DNA from: Kocuria rosea
GTDB taxonomy: Bacteria; Actinomycetota; Actinomycetes; Actinomycetales; Micrococcaceae
Assembly (NCBI RefSeq): GCF_006094695.1
Contig: NZ_CP035103.1
Location: 2,418,001-2,482,000 of the forward strand
Reading direction: 5' to 3'
DNA length: 64,000 nucleotides
Positions 51,805 through 59,516 of this stretch are shown here, piece by piece; the first letter of the stretch is position 1, and every line of letters begins with the position of its first letter. Made by a program: the position numbers and the translations under genes. The notes beneath the pieces are model-generated. The model saw only the letters and a list, made by a program, of their open reading frames with translations, did not search any database and was not told the DNA's origin.

Positions 51805-52896
51805 CTACATGCCCACCGAGGCGAGGAGGTGCCCGACCTCGGTCTTCGACAGGCGGCGGATGGTGCCCTGGCGCTGGTCCCCGATCCGGATGGGGCCGAC
51901 CTCGGTGCGCACGAGCTTCTCGACGGGGTGGCCCACGGCGTCGAAGAGCCGGCGCACGATGCGGTTGCGCCCGGAGTGCAGGACGACCTCGACGAGCAGG
52001 TGGCCGGGGGTGGAGTCCACGAGCCGGAAGGAGTCGACGGAGGCGATGCCGTCCTCGAGCTCGACGCCGGCCTTCATGGCCGCGCCGACGCCCTTCTCCA
52101 TGGGCCCGCGGACCTGCACGAGGTAGGTCTTGGGGACCTCGTAGGAGGGGTGGGTGAGCCGGTTGGTCAGCTCGCCGTCGTTGGTCAGCAGCAGGAGGCC
52201 CTCGGTCTCGACGTCGAGGCGGCCCACGTGGAAGACGCGCTCGTTCTTCTGCTGGTTGAGGTAGTCGGCCACGCACGGCCGGCCCTCGGGGTCCTCCATG
52301 GTGGAGAGCACCCCCTCGGGCTTGTTGAAGGCGTAGTAGACGAGGTTCTCGTCGAGCTGCACGCGGACGCCGTCGACGTGGATCTCGACGGTGTCCGGGT
52401 CCACGCGGATGCCGAGCTCGGTGATGGTCTCCCCGTTGACCTGCACGCGGCCGGCCTCGATCATCTCCTCGCACACGCGCCGCGAGGCCACGCCGGCCTG
52501 GGCCATGAGCTTCTGCAGGCGCACCCCGTCCGGGTCGTGCTGGTCGAGCCGGTCCACGGGCGGGTTCTTGGGCCGGCGCTTGCGGTGCGGCGGGCGGTAC
52601 GGGGTGGCGGGCATCCGCCGGGCGCTCTTCTCGGAGGACGCGAACGGGCGGGGCCCGCGGTCCTGACCGGTGCCCGTCGAGGACCCGCCCTTGGCTGCGC
52701 CACCCTTGCCGGCGCCCCCCTTGGCTGCGCCACTCTTGGCTGCGCCACCCTTGGCGGGGCCGCGGCCGGGAACGCCCTTCCCGCCCTGGAACGACGTGCC
52801 GCCCTGGCCGGTGCGGGGCTTCTGGCCGCCCTGGGAGCCGGGGGCGCGGCGGCCGCCGGGCCCGGGGCGGCCGGATGATGAACGTGAAGTGGCCAT
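51805..52896 (-). CDS. RluB/RsuA-family pseudouridine synthase with a repetitive N-terminal tail
   Basis: Modifies rRNA uridine, probably in 23S rRNA (RluB position, Rv1711). The 363 residues start with a Gly/Lys/Ala-rich low-complexity tail (about 1-110) including five AKGG-like repeats coded by 15-bp DNA units, then an S4 domain (RLQKLMAQAGVASRRVCEEMI, about 125-145). The catalytic domain has GRLDVETEGLLLLTNDGEL, whose Asp is the nucleophile. VVLHSGRNRIVRRLFDAVGHPV follows. The start is ATG 52896, 9 bp after scpB. The basic tail may bind RNA; this is inference. Confidence 0.92.
   Translation of the reverse strand: MATSRSSSGRPGPGGRRAPGSQGGQKPRTGQGGTSFQGGKGVPGRGPAKGGAAKSGAAKGGAGKGGAAKGGSSTGTGQDRGPRPFASSEKSARRMPATPYRPPHRKRRPKNPPVDRLDQHDPDGVRLQKLMAQAGVASRRVCEEMIEAGRVQVNGETITELGIRVDPDTVEIHVDGVRVQLDENLVYYAFNKPEGVLSTMEDPEGRPCVADYLNQQKNERVFHVGRLDVETEGLLLLTNDGELTNRLTHPSYEVPKTYLVQVRGPMEKGVGAAMKAGVELEDGIASVDSFRLVDSTPGHLLVEVVLHSGRNRIVRRLFDAVGHPVEKLVRTEVGPIRIGDQRQGTIRRLSKTEVGHLLASVGM
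52688..52756. repeat. 15-bp tandem-like repeats coding the AKGG tail
   Basis: The unit CTTGGCTGCGCCACC (plus strand) or close variants recurs four to five times within the N-terminal tail of the RluB-like gene, partly interrupted by a CTTGCCGGCGCCCCC variant. Repeat number may vary between strains. Confidence 0.65.
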
Positions 52897-52905
52897 GGTG
52901 GTGTC

Positions 52906-53520
52906 TCAGTCCTCGTAGTGGTCGATCTGGTCGATGCCCGGCAGATGAGGGGCGATGTCGGGGAGCTCGTCGAGCGAGCCGATGCCCATCTTCTCCAGGA
53001 AGAACGTGGTGGTGCCGTAGAGCACGGCGCCGGACTCGCCGTCCCGCTCGAGCTCGCGGATCAGGCCTCGCTGCACGAGCGTGCGGACGACGCCGTCGAC
53101 GTTGACCCCGCGGATCGCGGAGATGCGTCCCCGGCTCACGGGCTGGCGGTAGGCCACGACGGCCAGGGTCTCCAGGGCCGCCTGCGACAGCCGGGCGGTC
53201 TGTCCCTCCGCGACGAACGCGGAGACGACGGGGGCGAACTCGCTGCGCGAGTGGATCCGCCAGCCGGCACCGGTGCTGCGCAGCTCGAACCCGCGCGGCG
53301 CCAACGTCCCATCATACCCCGGATCGGCGGCGACGCCGTCGTACTCCGCGCGGAGCCGGTCGAGGACCCGCTGCACGGAGGCGACCGGGACCACGAGGGC
53401 GGCGGCGATCTCGTACTCGCTGACGGGCTCGTCGGCCACCATCAGGATCGCCTCGACGGCGGCCCGCACCCCGCCGGGCAGCGCCTCGAGGTCCGGTCCG
53501 TCCTCGGCCGCGGGGCTCAC
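52906..53520 (-). CDS. scpB: Segregation and condensation protein B
   Basis: Winged-helix subunit that joins ScpA and SMC in the condensin complex. The 204 residues have two winged-helix domains: ALPGGVRAAVEAILMVADEPVSEYEIAAAL (about 15-44, given as landmark) and SQAALETLAVVAYRQPVSRGRISAIRGVNVDGVV. GESGAVLYGTTTFFLEKMG then leads to the ScpA-binding tail. The start is GTG 53520, which overlaps the scpA stop (GTGA, 4 bp). It is 10 bp before rluB. Confidence 0.95.
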   Translation of the reverse strand: MSPAAEDGPDLEALPGGVRAAVEAILMVADEPVSEYEIAAALVVPVASVQRVLDRLRAEYDGVAADPGYDGTLAPRGFELRSTGAGWRIHSRSEFAPVVSAFVAEGQTARLSQAALETLAVVAYRQPVSRGRISAIRGVNVDGVVRTLVQRGLIRELERDGESGAVLYGTTTFFLEKMGIGSLDELPDIAPHLPGIDQIDHYED

Positions 53521-54401
53521 GCCGGGGCCCCCGAGACGGCCGGGACCCCGTCCGGGGCCGCGACGACGGCCGCCGGGCCTCCGGCGTCCTCGGACAGCCG
53601 GTCGGCGGTCCACCCGGTGCCCGCCCCGGTCCAGCGGACCGTCAGCTCCCCCAGCGGCTGCTCCTGGGCGAGCTCGAGCACCGCGTCCCGGTACATCTCG
53701 AGCAGCGCCAGGAACCGCACGACCACCGCGAGGGTGGACCCGGCGTCCGCGACGAGCACCCGGAAGGAGCGCGGGGCTCCGTCCTCGAGCAGCCCGGCGA
53801 GGATCTCCGCCTCGTCCCGGACCGTCACGGCGGCCCCGTGCAGGTGGTCCACCCCGACCTCCGCGGGCGCCCCGGGGCGGGGCACGAAGACGGAGCGGGC
53901 GATCGCGGCGAACTGCTCCGGCGTGGTCCGCCAGTCGAGCTCGGGCAGCACGGCCGCCACCTCCGGGTCCAGCGGCACCGACCGGGGCAGGCGGGTGGAC
54001 TCGGCCCGCATCCGCTCGTCGAGCAGCACGGCCACCTCCTTGAACGCCTTGTACTGCAGCAGCCGGGCGAAGAGCAGGTCCCGCGCCTCCAGCAGGGCCA
54101 CGTCCTCCTCGTCCTCGACCTCCCCGCGCGGCAGCAGCCGGGCGGCCTTGAGGTCCAGGAGCGTCGCGGCGACCACGAGGAACTCGCTGGCCTCGTCGAG
54201 GGCGCGGGGCGAGCCGATCTCGTGCAGGGCGCGCACGTACTGGAGGAACTCGTCCGTGACGGTGGCCAGCGCGATCCGGGTGATGTCCAGCTCGTGCTTG
54301 GCGATCAGGGAGAGCAGCACCTCGAAGGGCCCCGCGAAGTCCTCCAGCTGCACCGCGAAGCCGCCGGGACCCTCGGGGACCGGCGGCTCCTCGGGGTGCA
54401 T
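53517..54401 (-). CDS. scpA: Segregation and condensation protein A (kleisin)
   Basis: Kleisin that bridges SMC heads. The 294 residues have the N-terminal helical domain FAVQLEDFAGPFEVLLSLIAKHELDI (about 15-40), DEASEFLVVAATLLDLKAARLLP (about 70-92), a central linker, and a C-terminal winged helix (LAVVVRFLALLEMYRDAVLELAQEQPLGEL). An extra Ala/Pro-rich tail follows. The ATG at 54401 overlaps the parA stop by one base (TGATG). Together with parA and scpB this is a chromosome segregation operon. Confidence 0.95.
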   Translation of the reverse strand: MHPEEPPVPEGPGGFAVQLEDFAGPFEVLLSLIAKHELDITRIALATVTDEFLQYVRALHEIGSPRALDEASEFLVVAATLLDLKAARLLPRGEVEDEEDVALLEARDLLFARLLQYKAFKEVAVLLDERMRAESTRLPRSVPLDPEVAAVLPELDWRTTPEQFAAIARSVFVPRPGAPAEVGVDHLHGAAVTVRDEAEILAGLLEDGAPRSFRVLVADAGSTLAVVVRFLALLEMYRDAVLELAQEQPLGELTVRWTGAGTGWTADRLSEDAGGPAAVVAAPDGVPAVSGAPA

Positions 54402-55303
54402 CAGGGTGCGCCGCCGCGCGAGATGAGCTCCCGCGCCAGCTGACGGTAGGACTCGGCGCCCTGGTGGGCCGTGGCGAAGGAGAGGATGGGCTCGGCGGCC
54501 ACCGTGGCGTCCGGGAACTTCACGGTGCGCTTGATGACGGTGTCGAAGACCTTGTCGCCGAAGGCGTCCACGATCCGGGCCATGACCTCGCGGGAGTGCA
54601 GGGTCCGGGAGTCGAACATCGTGGCGAGCACCCCGTCGATCTGCAGGCGGGGGTTGAGCCGGTCCTGGACCTTCTCGATGGAGTCCACGAGCAGCGCCAC
54701 GGCGCGCAGGGCGAAGAACTCCGCGATGAGCGGGATGACCACCCCGTGCGCGGCGGTCAGCGCGTTGACCGTCAGCAGCCCCAGCGAGGGCTGGCAGTCG
54801 ATGATGATGACGTCGTAGTGCTCCTCGAGCTTGCGCAGGGCACTGGCCAGCACCTGCTCGCGGGCCACCTCGGTGACGAGCTGCACCTCCGCCGCGGAGA
54901 GGTCGATGTTCGCGGGGAGCAGGTCGACGCCCTCGACGTCGGTCTCCTGGACCACGTCCCAGACGTCCACGGAGCGGTCCATCATGACGTTGTAGACCGT
55001 CAGCTCCAGCTCGTGCGGGTTGGCGCCGAGGCCGGCGGAGAGGGCGCCCTGCGGATCGAAGTCGACGAGCAGGACCTTGCGCCCCAGCTCGGCGAGCGCC
55101 GCGCCGAGGTTGATGGTCGAGGTGGTCTTCCCGACCCCGCCCTTCTGGTTGACCATCGCGATGATCCGGGCGGGCCCGTGGGTGGAGAGCTCGGGCGGCT
55201 CGGGGAAGTCGCGTGCGGGACGGCCGGTCAGGCCGACGGTTCCCGTCCCGGCCTCGCCCGTGCCGGGGTTCCTCTCGTCGCTCTGCTGGCTCACTCGTGG
55301 CAC
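54401..55303 (-). CDS. ParA/Soj-family chromosome partitioning ATPase
   Basis: Walker-type ATPase for segregation. The 300 residues have an N-terminal flexible tail of about 45 residues, then ARIIAMVNQKGGVGKTTSTINLG (about 45-67), LLVDFDPQGALSAGLG, DVIIIDCQPSLGLLTVNAL and the long C-terminal RLQIDGVLATMFDSRTLHSREV. The gene heads the scpA-scpB-rluB operon (Rv1708 position) and has no ParB beside it, so it is not the oriC-type parAB pair. The start is GTG 55303, with GTG 55294 as an alternative. A very strong terminator isolates it from dctA. Confidence 0.92.
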   Translation of the reverse strand: MPRVSQQSDERNPGTGEAGTGTVGLTGRPARDFPEPPELSTHGPARIIAMVNQKGGVGKTTSTINLGAALAELGRKVLLVDFDPQGALSAGLGANPHELELTVYNVMMDRSVDVWDVVQETDVEGVDLLPANIDLSAAEVQLVTEVAREQVLASALRKLEEHYDVIIIDCQPSLGLLTVNALTAAHGVVIPLIAEFFALRAVALLVDSIEKVQDRLNPRLQIDGVLATMFDSRTLHSREVMARIVDAFGDKVFDTVIKRTVKFPDATVAAEPILSFATAHQGAESYRQLARELISRGGAP

Positions 55304-55470
55304 CGCTCTTTCGTTCGTGGTCGCGCTCGGGCGGACCGGCCCCGGGCACGGGGTGGCCCGGGCCGGACGGGCCGACCTGGGGTTTTCCTGGACTCGATCA
55401 GCTACCAGGGTACCGCCGCCGCCGGGCGGCCCCGAATTCCCGGGCACGGTGGAGCCGGCGGACGACGACG

Positions 55471-55514
55471 GCCCGCGCCCGCCGCGCCCCCTCGGGGGCG
55501 CGGCGGGCGCGGGC
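55471..55514 (-). terminator. Very long GC hairpin after dctA
   Basis: A 20-bp perfect stem (55471-55490 with 55495-55514) closed by CTCG, starting 29 bp after the dctA stop. It is the most stable hairpin I noticed in the window, with no T-run. Confidence 0.8.
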
Positions 55515-55542
55515 CGGACACGGGTCCCGGTGCGGGGACGGG

Positions 55543-56982
55543 TCAGCGCGCTCCGGCGCCGGCCGCGGCCTCGAGCTTCTCCGCGACGGAGTCCTCCACC
55601 CGGGCCCCGGGAGCGGTCTCGGCGGCGGGCCGGTCCTCGGCGGTGCCGTGCGAGTGGGCGGCCATGGTGGACTCGTCGAACCGGTCCTGGCCGGAGAGCA
55701 CGCGCTCCACCTGGACGAGGTCGATCTCGCGGGTCCACTTGCCGATCAGCAGGGTGGCCACGGCGTTGCCGGTGAAGTTGGTCAGGGCGCGGGCCTCGGA
55801 CATGAAGCGGTCGATGCCGACGATGATGCCGACCCCGTCGACCAGGTCGGGGCGGTGGGACTGCAGGCCGCCCGCCAGGGTGGCCAGGCCGGCGCCGGTG
55901 ACCCCGGCGGCGCCCTTCGAGGCGATGATCATGAACACCAGGAGGGAGATCTGCTCGCCGATGGCCAGCGGGCTGCCCATCGCGGAGGCGACGAAGAGGG
56001 CGGCCATGGTCAGGTAGATGGCGGTGCCGTCCAGGTTGAAGGAGTAGCCGGTCGGGACCGTGACGCCGACCACGGGCTTGGAGACGCCCACGTGCTCCAT
56101 CTTGGCGATGAGCCGGGGCAGGGCCGCCTCGGAGGAGGAGGTCGAGAAGATCAGCAGGTACTCGCGGCCCAGGTACTTCATGAGCCGGAAGATGTTGATC
56201 CCCGTGACCGCCTTCAGGAGCCCGCCCAGGACCACCACGATGAACAGGACGCAGGTGAGGTAAAAGGCGATCATCAAGGTGGCCATCGAGACGATGGCCT
56301 GGACGCCGGTCTCGCCGACCACACCGGCGATCGCGCCGAACGCCCCGATGGGGGCGACCCACATGACCATGATCAGGATCCGGAAGACCAGGGCCTGGAC
56401 GTAGCCGACGGCCTTGAGCACGGGCTTGCCGGCCGGGCCCATCTGCTGCAGCGCGAAGCCCACGATGAGCGCCACGAACAGGGTCTGCAGGATGTTGCCC
56501 TCGGTCAGGGAGGACAGCAGGGACGTGGGGATGATGCCGAGCAGGAACCCGATGGTCCCGCCCTCCCCGTCGCCGTGGCCCGCGTCCGTGACCTCGTACT
56601 CCGAGCCCTGGATGTTCAGGCCCTCGCCCGGGTGGATGAGGTTGCCCACCACCAGGCCGATGCCCAGTGCCATGGTGGACATCGCCATGAAGTAGGCCAG
56701 GGCCAGGCCGCCGACCTTGCCGACGGTCGCCGCCTTGGCGATGGAGCCGACGCCCAGGACGATCGTGCAGAAGATGATGGGGGCGATCATCATCTTGATC
56801 AGGGCGATGAACGCGGTGCCGACCGGCTTGAGCGTCTGGGCGAATTCGGGGGCCAGGAGGCCCAGGACGGCGCCGGCGACGACGGCGACGATCACGAAGA
56901 CGTACAGGTAGTGCGTCCTGTCCTTCTTCTGCTTCTGGGCGGGCGGCTGCGGGTCGACGGGGTCCGTGGCGACGGTGGCCAT
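55543..56982 (-). CDS. dctA: C4-dicarboxylate/cation symporter (DctA, SDF family)
   Basis: Na+ or H+-coupled uptake of succinate, fumarate and malate. The 479 residues have eight helices and two re-entrant loops. The serine-rich HP1 tip STSSSEAALPR (about 275-285), GVTVPTGYSFNLDGTAIYL (about 303-321), SKGAAGVTGAGLATL in HP2, and the C-terminal DRFMSEARALTNFTGNAVATLL are all diagnostic. The start is ATG 56982 with GGAGG upstream. It is divergent from a DcuS/CitA-type sensor kinase gene, so dicarboxylate-induced expression is likely, and a Crp/GlxR-like site lies 65 bp upstream. Confidence 0.95.
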   Translation of the reverse strand: MATVATDPVDPQPPAQKQKKDRTHYLYVFVIVAVVAGAVLGLLAPEFAQTLKPVGTAFIALIKMMIAPIIFCTIVLGVGSIAKAATVGKVGGLALAYFMAMSTMALGIGLVVGNLIHPGEGLNIQGSEYEVTDAGHGDGEGGTIGFLLGIIPTSLLSSLTEGNILQTLFVALIVGFALQQMGPAGKPVLKAVGYVQALVFRILIMVMWVAPIGAFGAIAGVVGETGVQAIVSMATLMIAFYLTCVLFIVVVLGGLLKAVTGINIFRLMKYLGREYLLIFSTSSSEAALPRLIAKMEHVGVSKPVVGVTVPTGYSFNLDGTAIYLTMAALFVASAMGSPLAIGEQISLLVFMIIASKGAAGVTGAGLATLAGGLQSHRPDLVDGVGIIVGIDRFMSEARALTNFTGNAVATLLIGKWTREIDLVQVERVLSGQDRFDESTMAAHSHGTAEDRPAAETAPGARVEDSVAEKLEAAAGAGAR

Positions 56983-57046
56983 GCTTGTCCTCCGGTTCGG
57001 GTGGGTAGCGCGGTGGGGTGGAGCGCGGGACCCGGGATCGGGCCGA

Positions 57047-57062
57047 TGTGACGAGTCTCACC
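57047..57062. promoter_or_regulatory. Crp/GlxR-like site upstream of dctA
   Basis: TGTGA-CGAGTC-TCACC, one mismatch in ten from the palindrome consensus, in the dctA-citA divergent region, 65 bp before the dctA start. Confidence 0.6.
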
Positions 57063-57081
57063 GCGGCCCGGCGCCCTGTCG

Positions 57082-57118
57082 TGTTGTGGTCATAATGGTC
57101 GTGACGCCCACCACAACA
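57082..57118. promoter_or_regulatory. Inverted repeat around a CATAAT box between dctA and citA
   Basis: TGTTGTGG (57082-57089) and CCACAACA (57111-57118) are 8-bp inverted arms 21 bp apart. CATAAT (57091-57096) lies between them as a -10 candidate towards citA, 57 bp before its ATG. A natural candidate for the binding site of the adjacent CitB-type response regulator. Confidence 0.5.
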
Positions 57119-57152
57119 GAGGGAGGGACGACCGGGAGATCAAGGAGCGGAC

Positions 57153-58784
57153 ATGTCCCTGGCCCGGCGCTTCTTCCTGATGCAGCTCGCCGTCGTCGCG
57201 CTGGTGACCCTCGCCGTCTCCCTGGTCCTGTTCGCCCACGAGCGCGGCGCGGTCGTGGAGCGCGCCGAGGCGGTGACCCGGGTCCTCGCCACGGCCCTCG
57301 CGGACGACCCGTACGTGCTCGAGGCGGTGGGCGGGCCGGACCCGCACGCCGTGCTGCAGCCGCTCACGGACCGGCTGCTCGCGGACACGGACCTCGACTT
57401 CGTCACGATCATGGCCCCGGACGGCACCCGCTGGACGCACCCCCTGCCCTCCTCGGTCGGCGAGGCCTACCGCGGGGACCGCTCGCACGCGCTCGCCGGG
57501 CAGACCTGGACCAGCACGGAGCGCGGCAACCTCGGCCCCTCCGTGCGCACGATCACCCCGGTCCGGGACGGGGACGGCGCGGTCGTGGCGCTCGTGGCCA
57601 CCGGTGTCCTCCTCGAGGCCGTCTCGCAGCAGGCGCTCGCCCAGCTGCCGGCGGTGCTCCTCGTCGGGCTGCTGCTGCTGGCCGCGTCGGCGACGGTCGC
57701 GGCCCTCGGCTCCCGGTACCTGGGCCGGGTCACCCACGGCTGGGGGCCGGAGGAGCTCGCCCAGGTGCACGCGCTGCACGACGCCGTGCTCAACGAGGCC
57801 ACGGAGGGCCTCCTGCTCGTGGACACGACCGGCGCGGTGCAGGTGCTCAACGCCCGGGCGCGGGAGCTGCTCGGGGTCCGGGCGCCGGCGGCCCCGGGAC
57901 CGGCCCGGCACGAACCCCTCCCCGTCGCGGACCTGGACCTGCCGGACGCGCTGGCGGTCCTCCTGCGCGCCGGCGCGCCCGTGCAGGAGCAGTGGTTCGT
58001 GGTCGGGGAGCGCACCCTCATCGTCTCGGCCCTCCCGGCCCGCGGAGCGCTCGCGGGGCGCGGCACGATCGTGATCCTGCGGGACCACACCGAGATCTCG
58101 CGGCTCTCGGGACAGCTGCGCGCCACCGCGACGCTGGCCGGGGCGCTGCGGGCCCAGACCCACGAGCACGCCAACCGCATGCACACGGTCGTCTCCCTGC
58201 TGGAGCTCGGCCGGGACGAGGAGGCCCTCGGCTTCGCCTCGGCGGACATGGTGCGCACCCGGGTGCTGTCCGACGACCTCCTCGCCCACCTCGACGACCC
58301 GTTCCTCGCGGCCCTGCTGGTCGGCAAGACCGCCGCGGCCCACGAGCGCGGCGTGGAGCTGGAGGTCGTCGTCGACCCGGACGCGCCCCGGATCCCCGTC
58401 TCCCCCGCCGACCTCGTGACCCTCGTCGGCAACCTCGTCGACAACGCCGTCGAGGCCGCCGCGGCCAACGCCGACCGGGTCCGCCCGGTCGTCGAGGTCG
58501 AGATCGCCCGGGCGCCCGACGCCGCGGACCCCGCCCGGGACGCGGTCGTGATCACCGTCGCCGACACCGGGATGGGGGTCCCCGACGACCTCTCCCGGGA
58601 GGTGTTCGAGCTCGGCGTCACCACGAAGCCGGCCGGCCCGGAGGGCCGCGGCGTGGGCCTGCACCTGGTGCGGGAGGTCGTCGAGCGGTGGGGCGCGCGG
58701 ATCGAGCACCGCAACGACGGCGGGGCCGTGTTCACGGTGACCGTCCCGGTGGCCCGCGACGCCGCGGCGGGGCGGGCCCCGTGA
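57153..58784 (+). CDS. CitA/DcuS-type sensor histidine kinase
   Basis: Membrane sensor for di- or tricarboxylates. The 543 residues have membrane helix 1 (about 8-28), an extracytoplasmic PAS-like sensor domain (about 35-160; LADTDLDFVTIMAPDGTRWTHPLP landmark), helix 2 (about 163-187), a cytoplasmic PAS domain (about 200-315), and the kinase core. The phosphoacceptor is His337 in RAQTHEHANRMH, as in the DcuS/CitA subfamily, with LGNLVDNAVEAA-type N box and ADTGMGVP, GRGVGLHLV G boxes. It starts at ATG 57153 with AAGGAG upstream. The next gene, its response regulator, overlaps by 4 bp. Confidence 0.92.
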   Translation: MSLARRFFLMQLAVVALVTLAVSLVLFAHERGAVVERAEAVTRVLATALADDPYVLEAVGGPDPHAVLQPLTDRLLADTDLDFVTIMAPDGTRWTHPLPSSVGEAYRGDRSHALAGQTWTSTERGNLGPSVRTITPVRDGDGAVVALVATGVLLEAVSQQALAQLPAVLLVGLLLLAASATVAALGSRYLGRVTHGWGPEELAQVHALHDAVLNEATEGLLLVDTTGAVQVLNARARELLGVRAPAAPGPARHEPLPVADLDLPDALAVLLRAGAPVQEQWFVVGERTLIVSALPARGALAGRGTIVILRDHTEISRLSGQLRATATLAGALRAQTHEHANRMHTVVSLLELGRDEEALGFASADMVRTRVLSDDLLAHLDDPFLAALLVGKTAAAHERGVELEVVVDPDAPRIPVSPADLVTLVGNLVDNAVEAAAANADRVRPVVEVEIARAPDAADPARDAVVITVADTGMGVPDDLSREVFELGVTTKPAGPEGRGVGLHLVREVVERWGARIEHRNDGGAVFTVTVPVARDAAAGRAP

Positions 58785-59494
58785 GCGCGCCGGTCCGCGT
58801 CCTGGTCGTCGACGACGAGCCGCTCACCGCCGCCGCCCACGCCCAGTACGTCGAGCGCTCACCGGGCTTCGAGGCGGCCGCCACCGCCGTGTCCGGGCGG
58901 ACGGCCGTGCAGGCCGTGCAGGCCGCCCGGCGGGCGGGGCGACCCGTGGACCTGGTGCTGCTGGACGTGAACCTGCCGGACATGTCCGGTCTCGACGTGG
59001 CACGGACCCTGCGCGCCCGCGGCGAGACGGTGGACCTGCTGGTGATCACGGCGCACCGGGACGTGGCGACCGTCCGGGCCGCGAGCACCCTGGGCGTGGT
59101 CGGCTACCTCATCAAGCCCTTCACCTACGCCGTGTTCGAGGAGAAGCTCGACGCCTACCGGCGCTACCGCTCCGCCCTGGGCGCGGCCGGGACGGTGGGC
59201 CAGGCGGAGGTGGACCGCGCGTTCGCGGCCCTGGGCGCGCCCACCCGCCCGGACGCGCCCAAGGGCCTGTCCCCGCAGACCCTCGAGTCCGTCACCGCGC
59301 TGATCCGGGGCGGGGAGTGGCTCTCGGCCGGTGAGGTCGCCGAGCGCAGCACGCTGTCCCGGGTCACGGCGCGGCGCTACCTCGAGCACCTGACGGCCCG
59401 GGGCCTCGTGCAGCGCCGCCCGCGCCACGGCACCCCCGGGCGGCCCGAGCTCGAGTACGGCTGGGCCGGGCAGGACGTCTCCCCCGGCCGCTGA
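58781..59494 (+). CDS. CitB/DcuR-type response regulator
   Basis: DNA-binding partner of the preceding kinase. The 237 residues have a receiver domain (about 5-125): VLVVDDEPLTAAAHAQYVE, phosphoacceptor Asp62 in VLLDVNLPDMSG, and the Lys of LIKPFTYAVFEEKL. A C-terminal helix-turn-helix follows (about 165-215; LSAGEVAERSTLSRVTARRYLEHL). The start is GTG 58781, overlapping the kinase stop (GTGA). Probable target: dctA, divergent upstream. Confidence 0.92.
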   Translation: MSAPVRVLVVDDEPLTAAAHAQYVERSPGFEAAATAVSGRTAVQAVQAARRAGRPVDLVLLDVNLPDMSGLDVARTLRARGETVDLLVITAHRDVATVRAASTLGVVGYLIKPFTYAVFEEKLDAYRRYRSALGAAGTVGQAEVDRAFAALGAPTRPDAPKGLSPQTLESVTALIRGGEWLSAGEVAERSTLSRVTARRYLEHLTARGLVQRRPRHGTPGRPELEYGWAGQDVSPGR

Positions 59495-59516
59495 CCCCGT
59501 GCCGTGCGCCGGAGCG

